The notes beneath the pieces were generated by a model, which did not search any database, was not told the origin of the DNA, and worked only from the letters and a program-made list of their open reading frames with translations. From contig OZ245886.1 of NCBI GenBank assembly GCA_965229525.1, positions 1 to 64,000 on the forward strand: a DNA stretch of 64,000 nucleotides, in the 5' to 3' direction. The translations under genes were made by a program, and so were the position numbers. Position 1 is the first letter of the stretch, and the number at the start of each line of letters is the position of its first letter. Source of the stretch: HXMU1420-13 sp965229525. Lineage in GTDB: Bacteria; Bacteroidota; Rhodothermia; Balneolales; Balneolaceae. Below are positions 34,262-43,240 of this stretch, piece by piece.

Positions 34262-36142
34262 ATGCACTTTAATACAATTAATTCGGGTTTTAGCAGCAAA
34301 ATTGGAATCTCGAAGGCAGTACTTGTACTATTTTTTGGTTTATTTTTCTTTCAATCTATAGAGGCGCAGCAACTTAGAGACTTAGTTGCTACAGAAGTAC
34401 AACCAGATCAAACTTCAATACCTGTATTTGCTTCCTACCCAGATGATGCAGCTATAATAATATCATCTTCGTTAACTGATTTAAGATTCGAATCGAATGT
34501 AGAGATTAAGGCGAACCTTAGTGACCCGGCAACCGGCGAATATCGGCTAATTATCCCTCCTTTTCGGCAAAACATTAGGGTTACTGCCAATGGCTTTAAG
34601 CAGCTTAGAATTAATGTGGCTGTTAATGGACCTAAAGATGTTAAATATTATACCATAGAGCCTATGGAGGAAGAGGAAAATCTGGTTACAACTGTTTTTC
34701 AGCTATCACCTCCTCAAGCATTCGATGCTTCCGTTTTTATTGATGGACAAGCCGTTGATATTACTACAGGAGTACCTTTAGCTGAAGGAACTCGTCAACT
34801 TAGAATTGAAAAACAAGGTTGGCGTACTATCATCGAAGAGGTTGAAGTCACACAAGGAATGAATCCAATTATTGCATACACCCTTGAACAGCTTTTACCG
34901 GAAACTATTACTATTACCTCTGTACCATCCGATGCTATTATTGAATTGAATAATGTGGTTCGTGGCAATACTGATGCACAATTTTTTGAGTTACCGGGTG
35001 ATTATTTTATTCGAATATCTAAAGCAGGATATAAAACTGTACAGCAGAATATAACTATTGGTGAAGGCCAAAATAACTCGTTTAATTTTGTCCTGGAAGA
35101 ATTCGGTGGTCAGCTTGATTTAACATTATCCCCTCCCAATGCACGAGTCTATCTAAATAATAGGCTTGTAAACCTTTCTAATGGAGTTACAACAGAAATT
35201 CCTGGCCCTTACACACTTCGAGTTGAGGCAGATGGATATGAATCATACTCGGAACCGATTGTAATTGTAGAAGATCAGGTTCTAGAAAGAAGTATTTCAC
35301 TTCGCCAGATTGTTGGTACCCTACAATTTTCAGTACAACCAATTTCAGCAAATATCTCCCTGGTAGATCGATTTGGGAATATTGTACGCCAATGGCAGGG
35401 AGCTCAGTATTTACAGAATCTCCCAGTTGGTACTTATACTATCAATGGTAGCGCATTGAATTATCAACCCTATACTTCTACCGTAACCGTACTTGAAAAT
35501 CAAACCACAACTCTTGAAGCCAGAATGACTTCAATAAGTGAAGCTGAGCTGGCCGAACAAGCTCGTCAGGCTCAATTGGAGGAAGATCAACGAAATTTAG
35601 CTGCAGCACGTGAGGAGCAACGCAGGAAAGACGAAGCACGTGAAAAAAGGCAAGGCTTCTTTAAACGATCTACAACTGGTGGTTTGTATATCCATTACAA
35701 TTTGTTCGAACTAGATGGTAATGCTTTCACCACCAATGTAGACGAGTCATATGGGTTTGGTTTGGGCTTTTTCAAATACAAAAACTACAAAACGACCAGC
35801 CTCGATTTTGTATACAATAGCTACACTCTTATATCTAACACAAGTTTACCCGACGAAATTGTATCGTATAACCTAACTGCAGCATTTGTACCTACACTTC
35901 CTGTTGGTCCTTTTATGATTGGATATGGCGTGGGATTCGATTTCACCCAATATGAAGATTCTGATGCATTGGCCTATTATTATACCACAGATGCTTTTCT
36001 GGCATTTCAGCTAACGTTTATGCCAAAATCCTGGAATGTCGGTTTTATGATCGATAACAGAACCAGTTGGGATATCGGTGTTGCTGATGTATATAATCCA
36101 TGGTCTCAACTTAAGTACAGTTTAATCTTGTCATTCAATTAA
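34262..36142 (+). CDS. PEGA-repeat secreted protein (paralogue 2) with C-terminal beta-barrel-like domain
   Basis: A 626-residue exported protein. The ATG at 34262 gives a good signal peptide (hydrophobic core around AVLVLFFGLFFF, ending IEAQ); a TTG at 34235 is a weaker upstream option. The first 400 residues parallel the preceding gene (FASYPDDAAIIISSSLTDLRF, PPFRQNIRV, then PEGA repeats). A charged helix rich in Glu, Gln and Arg (about 427-462) leads to a final 160-residue beta-rich domain with alternating aromatics ending ILSFN, like a small outer-membrane barrel. The first paralogue lacks this domain, so this one could anchor the pair at the outer membrane. Domain roles are inferred. Confidence 0.85.
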   Translation: MHFNTINSGFSSKIGISKAVLVLFFGLFFFQSIEAQQLRDLVATEVQPDQTSIPVFASYPDDAAIIISSSLTDLRFESNVEIKANLSDPATGEYRLIIPPFRQNIRVTANGFKQLRINVAVNGPKDVKYYTIEPMEEEENLVTTVFQLSPPQAFDASVFIDGQAVDITTGVPLAEGTRQLRIEKQGWRTIIEEVEVTQGMNPIIAYTLEQLLPETITITSVPSDAIIELNNVVRGNTDAQFFELPGDYFIRISKAGYKTVQQNITIGEGQNNSFNFVLEEFGGQLDLTLSPPNARVYLNNRLVNLSNGVTTEIPGPYTLRVEADGYESYSEPIVIVEDQVLERSISLRQIVGTLQFSVQPISANISLVDRFGNIVRQWQGAQYLQNLPVGTYTINGSALNYQPYTSTVTVLENQTTTLEARMTSISEAELAEQARQAQLEEDQRNLAAAREEQRRKDEAREKRQGFFKRSTTGGLYIHYNLFELDGNAFTTNVDESYGFGLGFFKYKNYKTTSLDFVYNSYTLISNTSLPDEIVSYNLTAAFVPTLPVGPFMIGYGVGFDFTQYEDSDALAYYYTTDAFLAFQLTFMPKSWNVGFMIDNRTSWDIGVADVYNPWSQLKYSLILSFN

Positions 36143-36146
36143 AATT

Positions 36147-36701
36147 ATGATGCGTAGTTTAAAATCAATTTTTTTATATACGACGATTGGCATTTTCCTG
36201 GTTACTTGCGAAGATGCCCCTGAAGGCATCCAAAATGCATTGTTTGACGAAACAGGTGCCACCCAACCAGAATTAGATTTATCATTCACATTCCGAACAG
36301 ATGTAAACAATCTTATTGATGTTGCTAAAGATCAAAATGGGGTGCCAAATTGGAGTGAACGAATCTATTTTGACACCATTATCACAAATCGACTTGAAGA
36401 CGATGTAAGCGACGTTGAACTTACAATCACTGGCGTTGATAATTCTTCATTAATTACATCGTATAACACTGATGTATTGGATTTTGGATTCATCTCTCAA
36501 TTTAATTCAGCTGTACCTAGTAGATATTGGTGTTTCTTCTGTAATGAAGTTAATGAGGTTTATCTTGGAAGAACATGGGTTGCGACAAGTAGTGCTGGAT
36601 TTGGAACTTCTTCTGTTACAATCAATTTAAGAATTACATTCACCTATCAAGGTAATTTTGTATCTCAGGATGCAACACATACGTTTACAATCTTTCCGTA
36701 A
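36147..36701 (+). CDS. Hypothetical lipoprotein
   Basis: A 184-residue protein of unknown family. An N-terminal hydrophobic stretch ends in a lipobox-like FLVTCEDAPEG. The remainder is acidic and beta-rich, with an unusual cysteine-containing patch RYWCFFCNEV, and looks like a small immunoglobulin-like or beta-sandwich domain. It begins 4 bp after paralogue 2 and ends 9 bp before the next gene, so it belongs to the same operon. Confidence 0.75.
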   Translation: MMRSLKSIFLYTTIGIFLVTCEDAPEGIQNALFDETGATQPELDLSFTFRTDVNNLIDVAKDQNGVPNWSERIYFDTIITNRLEDDVSDVELTITGVDNSSLITSYNTDVLDFGFISQFNSAVPSRYWCFFCNEVNEVYLGRTWVATSSAGFGTSSVTINLRITFTYQGNFVSQDATHTFTIFP

Positions 36702-36710
36702 CTCATTAAG

Positions 36711-38279
36711 ATGAACATTCTATTTCGGGGTTTAGCAAAAGGATTCATTTTTCTGGCAATAGTTTTTGTCTGCTCCCCTATTGTATTCTCTCAGGTTGAT
36801 GAAAGAATGATCAAATTGAGTGGTAATTATTTTTGGGGAGAAGGATTCGGAGAAGATCGACAAACAGCGGTAAATAACGCGAAAAGAGATTTGATTGAAA
36901 GAATGATTGTTCGAATTGAATCCGAGGCTAATTTCTCTGAGAGAGATACGAATGATGAATATCAGGTTGAGTTAGAAACCACAACAAATACCATGAGTCG
37001 AATGGAACTTCGGGGTTTAAATTACCTACCTGCCGAAGAACGAAGAGACGGTTCTTGGGAAGCAATTGCTTACGTTTCGAGAGAAGACTTCAATGCAACC
37101 ATGGCAACAGAAGAAGCTCGATTACAATCTGCTTTAGCCATTGCATTACAAGATGAAGAAGATGGAAGGCTCGACTCCGCCATCCCTCAGTATATGGATA
37201 TTTTAGCCTCTACATTCTACGCCCCAGTACCATTTTATGCTGTGATTAGCGATGCGGATTCTGTTGAAATGAGGGCATTTCTTACTGGCAAGATCAGAAA
37301 CTGGATCAATACACTAGATATCCAAATAATAAATGTGAGAAGCTTATCAACGGCTCAGAATTCAGAATTCTATTTCGATCTTGGCTTCCAATATAATTCG
37401 ATGAAAACCTCAAATCTCGAAATCCGATTAAACAAAATGGGATATGCCAGTCATCCAATTCGAAATGGTAGAGCTAGCATATTTTATGATCTTCCTCCTG
37501 AAGATATAATCAGGTCTTTTACTTTCATCATTACCCCTATTATTCCAAACACCATTGAGAATGAAAAGTCTATAATTTTGGAAGGCATACTCCCGATAAG
37601 AGAGGTTACTTTAGACATCGACTTTGCAGACGTGATTGACATTGATTTTGATGTAGAAGTAAATGAAGATGGGAACTACATCTTCCGGCCGGAAATCAAG
37701 AACCTGAGTGTATTTAGTCTTGAATGGGATTTTGGTGATGGGGAAACATCAACAGAAACCACTCCTACTCACATTTTTGAATCAAGCGTTACTGGAAATA
37801 TTGTTTCACTGATTATTAATGGGTCAGCAGAATTAACTAAAAAGAAGAGATTCAATTCAAATGGTGAGTTATCAGACCGATTAGCCACCAACAGGCCCGG
37901 TAGACAAGATGAACGTGTTGAAGCCGAGAGCGAATCAATAAATGAGTCTAATGACGCTGAAATGGGTTTTAGTATTCCATTTAGGTTTAAAACTTATATC
38001 GATAATGCCATTCGATTACGAGATGCACAAAGCTTGACCAGTTACCTTAATAGCTTAGCACAACAAAATGTAATTGAACTTGGGAGACAAAGTGATGTTA
38101 GCGACCCCCAAAAGAGTTACCTTGCTGTGGTGAATCCTCAAAATAGACGTGTAGTTGCGATTTTAAGTCCTATTCAAATTAGTAATCGCTTCAACATCAT
38201 AACAAATGAAGCTATTTCGGATGAACAACTTTCTGATAAATTCAGAGGAATGGGATCCATTTGGTTCCAATTCAAATAA
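36711..38279 (+). CDS. Secreted protein with LPP20-like N-terminal domain and PKD-like domain
   Basis: A 522-residue exported protein with a signal peptide ending near IVFSQ. Residues about 30-130 repeat the LPP20-like pattern (WGEGFGEDRQTAVNNAKRDL, then AIAYVSREDF). A middle beta region is followed by a PKD-like domain at about 330-375 with the typical EWDFGDGETSTETTPTHIF. The C-terminal 150 residues are mixed and end WFQFK. PKD domains are extracellular protein- or sugar-binding beta sandwiches. Together with its neighbours it probably acts in the envelope; no enzymatic motif is seen. Confidence 0.8.
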   Translation: MNILFRGLAKGFIFLAIVFVCSPIVFSQVDERMIKLSGNYFWGEGFGEDRQTAVNNAKRDLIERMIVRIESEANFSERDTNDEYQVELETTTNTMSRMELRGLNYLPAEERRDGSWEAIAYVSREDFNATMATEEARLQSALAIALQDEEDGRLDSAIPQYMDILASTFYAPVPFYAVISDADSVEMRAFLTGKIRNWINTLDIQIINVRSLSTAQNSEFYFDLGFQYNSMKTSNLEIRLNKMGYASHPIRNGRASIFYDLPPEDIIRSFTFIITPIIPNTIENEKSIILEGILPIREVTLDIDFADVIDIDFDVEVNEDGNYIFRPEIKNLSVFSLEWDFGDGETSTETTPTHIFESSVTGNIVSLIINGSAELTKKKRFNSNGELSDRLATNRPGRQDERVEAESESINESNDAEMGFSIPFRFKTYIDNAIRLRDAQSLTSYLNSLAQQNVIELGRQSDVSDPQKSYLAVVNPQNRRVVAILSPIQISNRFNIITNEAISDEQLSDKFRGMGSIWFQFK

Positions 38280-38306
38280 ACATTTTAGCCCGAATTTTCT
38301 TAAAAA

Positions 38307-39266
38307 ATGATGAGACAATTATCATTCTTAATCTTTTCAGCAATACTGCTAATAAACAACGGTAGTTTACTTGCACAGGCTCAGGTAGAAGTTTTTGTAG
38401 CGGATTTTAACGACGACGCTCTTCGATTAAAATTGGAGCAAAATGCATCTACATTTCTAACAGATGTGAATGCAGCGTTTGATGCAGAGAGCGACACACT
38501 TGAACAATCCGGTTATTTTATGGATGCATATGTTCAGGAGTTTGCAGTTTTATGGGGAAGTACCCCTTTTTATATCCCCGAATCTACCATTATTGAATCC
38601 GTTAACAGATTGTCTACCGGGCGTTATGAAATGAGAAATATTCCAGCTTATTTTGTAGATCCTGATGGTGAAGAACACTATGAAGAAGCCGTGATTCAGT
38701 TTACCCCATCCGGTTTAATTAGTGAGTTCAGAATCGGATTAGCCGCACATCGATTTCAAGAAATTATGGACGATGGAGAAGATGAAATCGATAATGCAAA
38801 TCGAGAAACCATCCTCAATTTTGTTGAGAATTTCAGAACATCATACAATCGAAAGGACATTGACTACATTAATACTGTTTTTAGCGATCAGGCTTTGATT
38901 ATTGTAGGTCGTGTTATTGAAAATACCGGGGAAGAGTCAGCCTATCAGCAGCAAGTAGAATACCTTCAGTTCACTAAAGGTGAATACATAGAACGTTTAG
39001 AACGATTATTTGCCAGGAACGAATGGATCAATGTTGGGTACGAAGATATTGGGTTAATCAGGCATCCGAAACACCCTGAAATTTATGGGGTATCATTAAC
39101 TCAATATTATAGTTCAGCAACCTATTCCGATGAAGGGTATTTGTTTTTATTAATTGATTTTGAAGATCCTGAAAAACCACTTATTCACGTGCGAACATGG
39201 CAACCAAAACGAGCAACACCCGAAGATGAAGTTTTTCATATAGGCTACATGGAAATTTTTAAGTGA
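38307..39266 (+). CDS. Secreted protein with NTF2-like (SnoaL/DUF4440-type) C-terminal domain
   Basis: A 319-residue exported protein with a signal peptide ending LLAQAQ. The N-terminal half (about 25-155) is an unrecognised alpha/beta domain. The C-terminal half, from about 165 (ETILNFVENFRTSYNRKDID), has the helix-helix-curved-sheet pattern of NTF2-like proteins, including INTVFSDQALIIVGRV and a closing HVRTWQPKR. No catalytic residues are apparent, so a binding role is more likely. Its last codons overlap the next gene by 4 bp (GTGA). Confidence 0.7.
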   Translation: MMRQLSFLIFSAILLINNGSLLAQAQVEVFVADFNDDALRLKLEQNASTFLTDVNAAFDAESDTLEQSGYFMDAYVQEFAVLWGSTPFYIPESTIIESVNRLSTGRYEMRNIPAYFVDPDGEEHYEEAVIQFTPSGLISEFRIGLAAHRFQEIMDDGEDEIDNANRETILNFVENFRTSYNRKDIDYINTVFSDQALIIVGRVIENTGEESAYQQQVEYLQFTKGEYIERLERLFARNEWINVGYEDIGLIRHPKHPEIYGVSLTQYYSSATYSDEGYLFLLIDFEDPEKPLIHVRTWQPKRATPEDEVFHIGYMEIFK

Positions 39267-40012
39267 GAGTTTTCTTAGTAATCATATTATTTATAGCCTT
39301 ATTACAGATTAGCTGTAAAGCACAAGGCTCCAGTGTAGCTACCATTATTGAACCGGAGTCGGTAAAAAGTGTGCCCTCTCCCGGTATTATTCATGGAGCC
39401 GGATTTGCGAGACTCTCAAACTACAACCCGGGTCGTTCTTTCCGAGAAGCCAAAAACAATGCAATAACCGATCTTGAAGCTTCAATACTTACCAGTGTAT
39501 ATCTAGAATATTACGGAACGGATGCTCAAAGTAGACTTGAAGCAGAGTTTGGCATTTCTGACTCGATTTTAACTTCTCAAATTGCCGTTGTTGATTCCGC
39601 AATTGTTGGAGATTGGGCTGTATATTTTATCCGTGATATTGAAGTAGAATCTAGCTTTCCGAATTCTGTAATTGAACAAGCTTTAAATACGAACTGGGCT
39701 TATGAACTATATGAACCCAGAAAAATTAATGGGTTTTGGGTTTCATCCGGAATGAATGAACAAACAAGGTTTAACCCAGATCGTGGTTGGACCAAAGCAA
39801 AACAGAAAGCACTTCAAAACTTGTCTGAGTATCTAAATACAAGTGTTCAGTCGTTGGAAAGGGCGTATAACGACGACCTATCATCGGTACATTATGTAAC
39901 TTCAAAGCATATATTCAATAATATTGGGGTAATTGGTAGGAAAATGATTGATGGCTCGTATCATGTGTTGGTCATTATCAACGAACAAGATATTATCCGA
40001 ATCGACGGCTAA
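39263..40012 (+). CDS. Lipoprotein with two LPP20-like domains
   Basis: A 249-residue predicted lipoprotein (GTG start overlapping the previous stop; lipobox LLQISCKAQ). Two copies of the LPP20-like pattern follow: IIHGAGFARLSNYNPGRSFR with EAKNNAITDLEASI, and FWVSSGMNEQTRFNPDRGWT with KAKQKALQNLSEYL, each ending in a YHVLVII- or VYFIRDI-type strand. The internal duplication is visible by eye. It is the seventh and last of the exported cluster; gluconate kinase follows 6 bp later, possibly on the same transcript. Confidence 0.75.
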   Translation: MRVFLVIILFIALLQISCKAQGSSVATIIEPESVKSVPSPGIIHGAGFARLSNYNPGRSFREAKNNAITDLEASILTSVYLEYYGTDAQSRLEAEFGISDSILTSQIAVVDSAIVGDWAVYFIRDIEVESSFPNSVIEQALNTNWAYELYEPRKINGFWVSSGMNEQTRFNPDRGWTKAKQKALQNLSEYLNTSVQSLERAYNDDLSSVHYVTSKHIFNNIGVIGRKMIDGSYHVLVIINEQDIIRIDG

Positions 40013-40018
40013 CTTTTC

Positions 40019-40507
40019 ATGATACCACATTGCATCATTGTTCTAGGTGTTAGTGGAGCAGGTAAATCCACAGTAAGTAAATTGCTTTCTAACTCCCTTT
40101 CTATTCCCTTTTTAGACGCAGATGATTTCCATCCAAAGGAAAACATTCTTAAAATGAAATCAGGAATTCCTTTAAATGATGCAGATCGACTCCCATGGTT
40201 GAAAACTATTAATGATGCCCTTCACAAAAAAAAAGAAACAGGATTTGTCTTAGCTTGCTCTGCGTTAAAAGAAGAGTATCGAGAAATTCTTCAATCAAAT
40301 ATTGATACCATAAAATGGGTGTATTTATACGGTGATTTTGATTTAATTTCTTCAAGGATTCGAACAAGAGAAAATCACTTTATGAATCCTGATTTATTAA
40401 AGGATCAATTTGATACACTGGAAATTCCTGAGTATGGTTTTAAGGTTTCAATTGAGTATCCTCCCAAGGAAATTGTGCAACAGATTATTAATCACATAAG
40501 TGAATAG
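40019..40507 (+). CDS. gntK: Gluconate kinase
   Basis: A 162-residue P-loop gluconokinase making 6-phosphogluconate. Walker A GVSGAGKST covers 10-18, the substrate loop DADDFHPKENILKMKSGIPL is characteristic of the family, LACSALKEEYREIL follows, and the C-terminal part has the expected EYPPKEI. It overlaps the gnd start by 8 bp; gntK, gnd and the permease form a gluconate-to-pentose-phosphate operon. Confidence 0.95.
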   Translation: MIPHCIIVLGVSGAGKSTVSKLLSNSLSIPFLDADDFHPKENILKMKSGIPLNDADRLPWLKTINDALHKKKETGFVLACSALKEEYREILQSNIDTIKWVYLYGDFDLISSRIRTRENHFMNPDLLKDQFDTLEIPEYGFKVSIEYPPKEIVQQIINHISE

Positions 40508-41900
40508 AGTTATATCAGAAATTGGGGTATTCGGACTTGGAGTTATGGGATCGGCTCTAAGTTTAAATCTGGCAGACAATAACTTCAAAGTATCTGTATT
40601 CAACAGAGATGAAGGTGATGAGAAAGGAATTGTTGATCGGTTTTTAAAATCAAATCAAGACTATGATAATTTGTTCGGATTCACAGAAATTCAAAAATTT
40701 GTAGAATCGATTGAAAGACCCAGGAAAATCATTGTCATGATAGCTGCTTCAGCTGTTGATACAGTTCTTGATACACTTCTTCCAATCCTTGATCCCGGAG
40801 ATATAGTTTTAGATACCGGAAATTCGCATTACAAAGAGTCTAAACGTAGAATAGAGCATTGTACCAACTATCAGGTTGAGTTCCTTGGTGTCGGTGTTTC
40901 TGGAGGCGAAAAAGGTGCTCGATATGGACCTTCAATTATGCCGGGTGGTTCCATGATCGCTTATGAAGAAGTTAAATCCTATTTGGAAGCAATTGCGGCA
41001 AAGGATAAATCTAATACGCCTTGCGTTTCATTAGTTGGACCTGAAGGTGCGGGTCATTTTGTGAAAATGGTTCACAATGGAATCGAATATGTTGAAATGC
41101 AATTACTTGCTGAACTCTATCAATTACTAAGAATTCAATATTCAAATGAAGAAATAGCACGAATATTATCTGATTGGAATAAGGGTACTCTTCATAGTTT
41201 TTTATTAGATATCACTTCAAAAATATTTCTTAAAAATGATGGCAAAGAATACCTGATAGATCAAATTTTAGACAAAGCAGGAAGTAAAGGAACCGGTAGT
41301 TGGAGTACCATTTCAGGACTACAACTGGGCACAGATAACTCAATGATGGGAGCCGCCGTATTTGCCAGATATTTATCATCACAAAAAGACCTTCGCACTA
41401 TTCTAGGCAAGAAGCTTGAGATAGAAAGGAAATCAATTTCCATGGATATCATGCAATTAAAGGTTGCCTATGAATTAGCCCGCCGTATTAATCACCTTCA
41501 AGGCTTTGATCTACTTTTAAAAGCTTCGGAAGAATTTAACTGGGACTTCAATTATTCTGAGATTACTCGAATTTGGACCAATGGCTGTATAATTCGATCT
41601 GATTTGATGGAGGAACTTCGTGAACGATTCAAATCGACCAAGTCACTTTTTCATGACTCTAAGTTTATAGTTGATATCAAAGATCGGGAAATGAGTTTAG
41701 CATCTTTACTTAATTCAGCTATTCATCAAAGAGTAGCCACCCCTGCTTTCTCTTCGGCATGGAATTATTGGGCTGGTTGTACAACAGCAAACGGACCTGC
41801 AAATTTGATTCAGGCACAACGCGACTATTTTGGATCTCACACTTATAATCGAAAGGATGATCCAACCGGAAAATCTTATCATACAATTTGGGAGGAATAA
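40500..41900 (+). CDS. gnd: 6-phosphogluconate dehydrogenase, decarboxylating
   Basis: A 466-residue 6PGDH converting 6-phosphogluconate to ribulose-5-phosphate with CO2 release. The Rossmann start is GVFGLGVMGSALSLNLA; the dinucleotide loop reads FNRDEGDE, keeping the Arg of NRT-type NADP enzymes but with acidic neighbours, so cofactor preference deserves a test. VGVSGGEKGARYGPSIMPGG and the catalytic Lys in HFVKMVHNGIEYVEMQ are present, as is the C-terminal AQRDYFGSHTY. The GTG start at 40500 overlaps gntK. The stop shares one base with the permease start. Confidence 0.95.
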   Translation: MNRVISEIGVFGLGVMGSALSLNLADNNFKVSVFNRDEGDEKGIVDRFLKSNQDYDNLFGFTEIQKFVESIERPRKIIVMIAASAVDTVLDTLLPILDPGDIVLDTGNSHYKESKRRIEHCTNYQVEFLGVGVSGGEKGARYGPSIMPGGSMIAYEEVKSYLEAIAAKDKSNTPCVSLVGPEGAGHFVKMVHNGIEYVEMQLLAELYQLLRIQYSNEEIARILSDWNKGTLHSFLLDITSKIFLKNDGKEYLIDQILDKAGSKGTGSWSTISGLQLGTDNSMMGAAVFARYLSSQKDLRTILGKKLEIERKSISMDIMQLKVAYELARRINHLQGFDLLLKASEEFNWDFNYSEITRIWTNGCIIRSDLMEELRERFKSTKSLFHDSKFIVDIKDREMSLASLLNSAIHQRVATPAFSSAWNYWAGCTTANGPANLIQAQRDYFGSHTYNRKDDPTGKSYHTIWEE

Positions 41901-43240
41901 TGCTGGATTGGGGTCTACTAAGTGCAGTTTTAGTCGGAATTACATTACTATTAGTTTTAATCCTGAAGTTCCGAATACAAGCTTTTATTTCGCTGTTAAT
42001 ATCCAGCATAACAGTTGGATTATTAGCAGGACTCCCTCCTTCCGCAATCATTGAAACCATCCAGGAAGGAATGGGAAGTACTCTAGGGTTTGTGGCAACA
42101 GTTGTGGGTTTAGGTGCGATGTTTGGTGCAATTCTGGAATATTCGGGCGGCGCAGAAGCTTTAGCAAAATCATTGATCAAGCGTTTTGGTGATGAGAAAG
42201 CTCCATGGGCTTTAACATTTACAGGTATCCTGGTTGCGATTCCGGTGTTCTTCGATGTTGCGGTAATCATCCTTGTTCCAATCGTGTACGCCCTACAAAG
42301 AAAATCAGGAAAATCATTACTCTTTTACGCCATTCCTCTGATAGCGGGATTAGGAGCCGCTCACGTTTTCATCCCTCCAACTCCCGGTCCTGTTGCCGTT
42401 GCCGATATATTAAATGCAGATTTAGGATGGGTAATTATTTTTGGATCTATTGCAGGTATTCCAGCAGCTATTCTTGCAGGCCCAGTCTACGCTAAGTATT
42501 TATCAAAAAAATTACACATAGTTGCTCCAAAAATCGACGCTACAAATGTTGAACACGATAGTCTGCCTTCGCTTGGTATGATTCTCTCAATAATCGGCAC
42601 ACCAATTATTCTGATCGTCGCGAATACCATCATAAATGGCCCTGTACTTCCGGATAATTTTGTTCCAGCTTCTGTAAGTAACGTTTTTGAACTGATTGGA
42701 CATCCCTTTACAGCGCTAATCATCGCAAATTTAATTGCATGGGTTTTATTGGGATTGAAGCGAGGAAAAACCAAAGATGAACTCCTAGATATCATGACAA
42801 AATCTATGGCTCCTGCTGGGATTATTATCCTATTAACAGGGGCTGGCGGCGTGTTCAAGCAAACTCTGGTTAATACAGGAACAGGCGAAATGCTTGCTAC
42901 TTTTTTCGCAGATAAAGGGATTGGAATTTTGATTTTTGCTTACTTTTCCGCCGTACTAATTAGAGTATTGCAAGGATCAGCGACGGTAGCAATGATCACA
43001 GCCGCAGGTCTTACAGCTCCTTTACTAATGAACGCTTCTGTGGTTGATGCCTCACTAATCGTTGTTGCAATCGCAGCTGGTGCAACCATCCTATCACATG
43101 TTAACGATAGTGGTTTCTGGCTGGTTAGTAAGTATCTCGGTCTGGATGAAAAACAGACATTTCAAAGCTGGTCGATTGCAACGACTATACTGTCCGTCTC
43201 AGGGTTTATAGTGGTCTTACTTTTAGATGTAATTATCTAA
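41900..43240 (+). CDS. gntP: GntP family gluconate:proton symporter
   Basis: A 446-residue multi-pass inner-membrane permease of the GntP family (12 or more hydrophobic segments), importing gluconate. The ATG at 41900 is preferred over a TTG at 41888 because GGAGGA (41890-41896) sits at proper spacing and the ATG overlaps the gnd stop (TAATG). Family segments such as AHVFIPPTPGPVAVADIL and LSHVNDSGFWLVSKYLGL are present. The 3' end overlaps the convergent cupin gene by 4 bp. Confidence 0.95.
   Translation: MLDWGLLSAVLVGITLLLVLILKFRIQAFISLLISSITVGLLAGLPPSAIIETIQEGMGSTLGFVATVVGLGAMFGAILEYSGGAEALAKSLIKRFGDEKAPWALTFTGILVAIPVFFDVAVIILVPIVYALQRKSGKSLLFYAIPLIAGLGAAHVFIPPTPGPVAVADILNADLGWVIIFGSIAGIPAAILAGPVYAKYLSKKLHIVAPKIDATNVEHDSLPSLGMILSIIGTPIILIVANTIINGPVLPDNFVPASVSNVFELIGHPFTALIIANLIAWVLLGLKRGKTKDELLDIMTKSMAPAGIIILLTGAGGVFKQTLVNTGTGEMLATFFADKGIGILIFAYFSAVLIRVLQGSATVAMITAAGLTAPLLMNASVVDASLIVVAIAAGATILSHVNDSGFWLVSKYLGLDEKQTFQSWSIATTILSVSGFIVVLLLDVII

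Noticed and set aside
36711..38279. Metalloprotease or adhesin enzyme because of the PKD domain
   Set aside because: No HExxH or other catalytic motif; PKD alone is only a binding fold.
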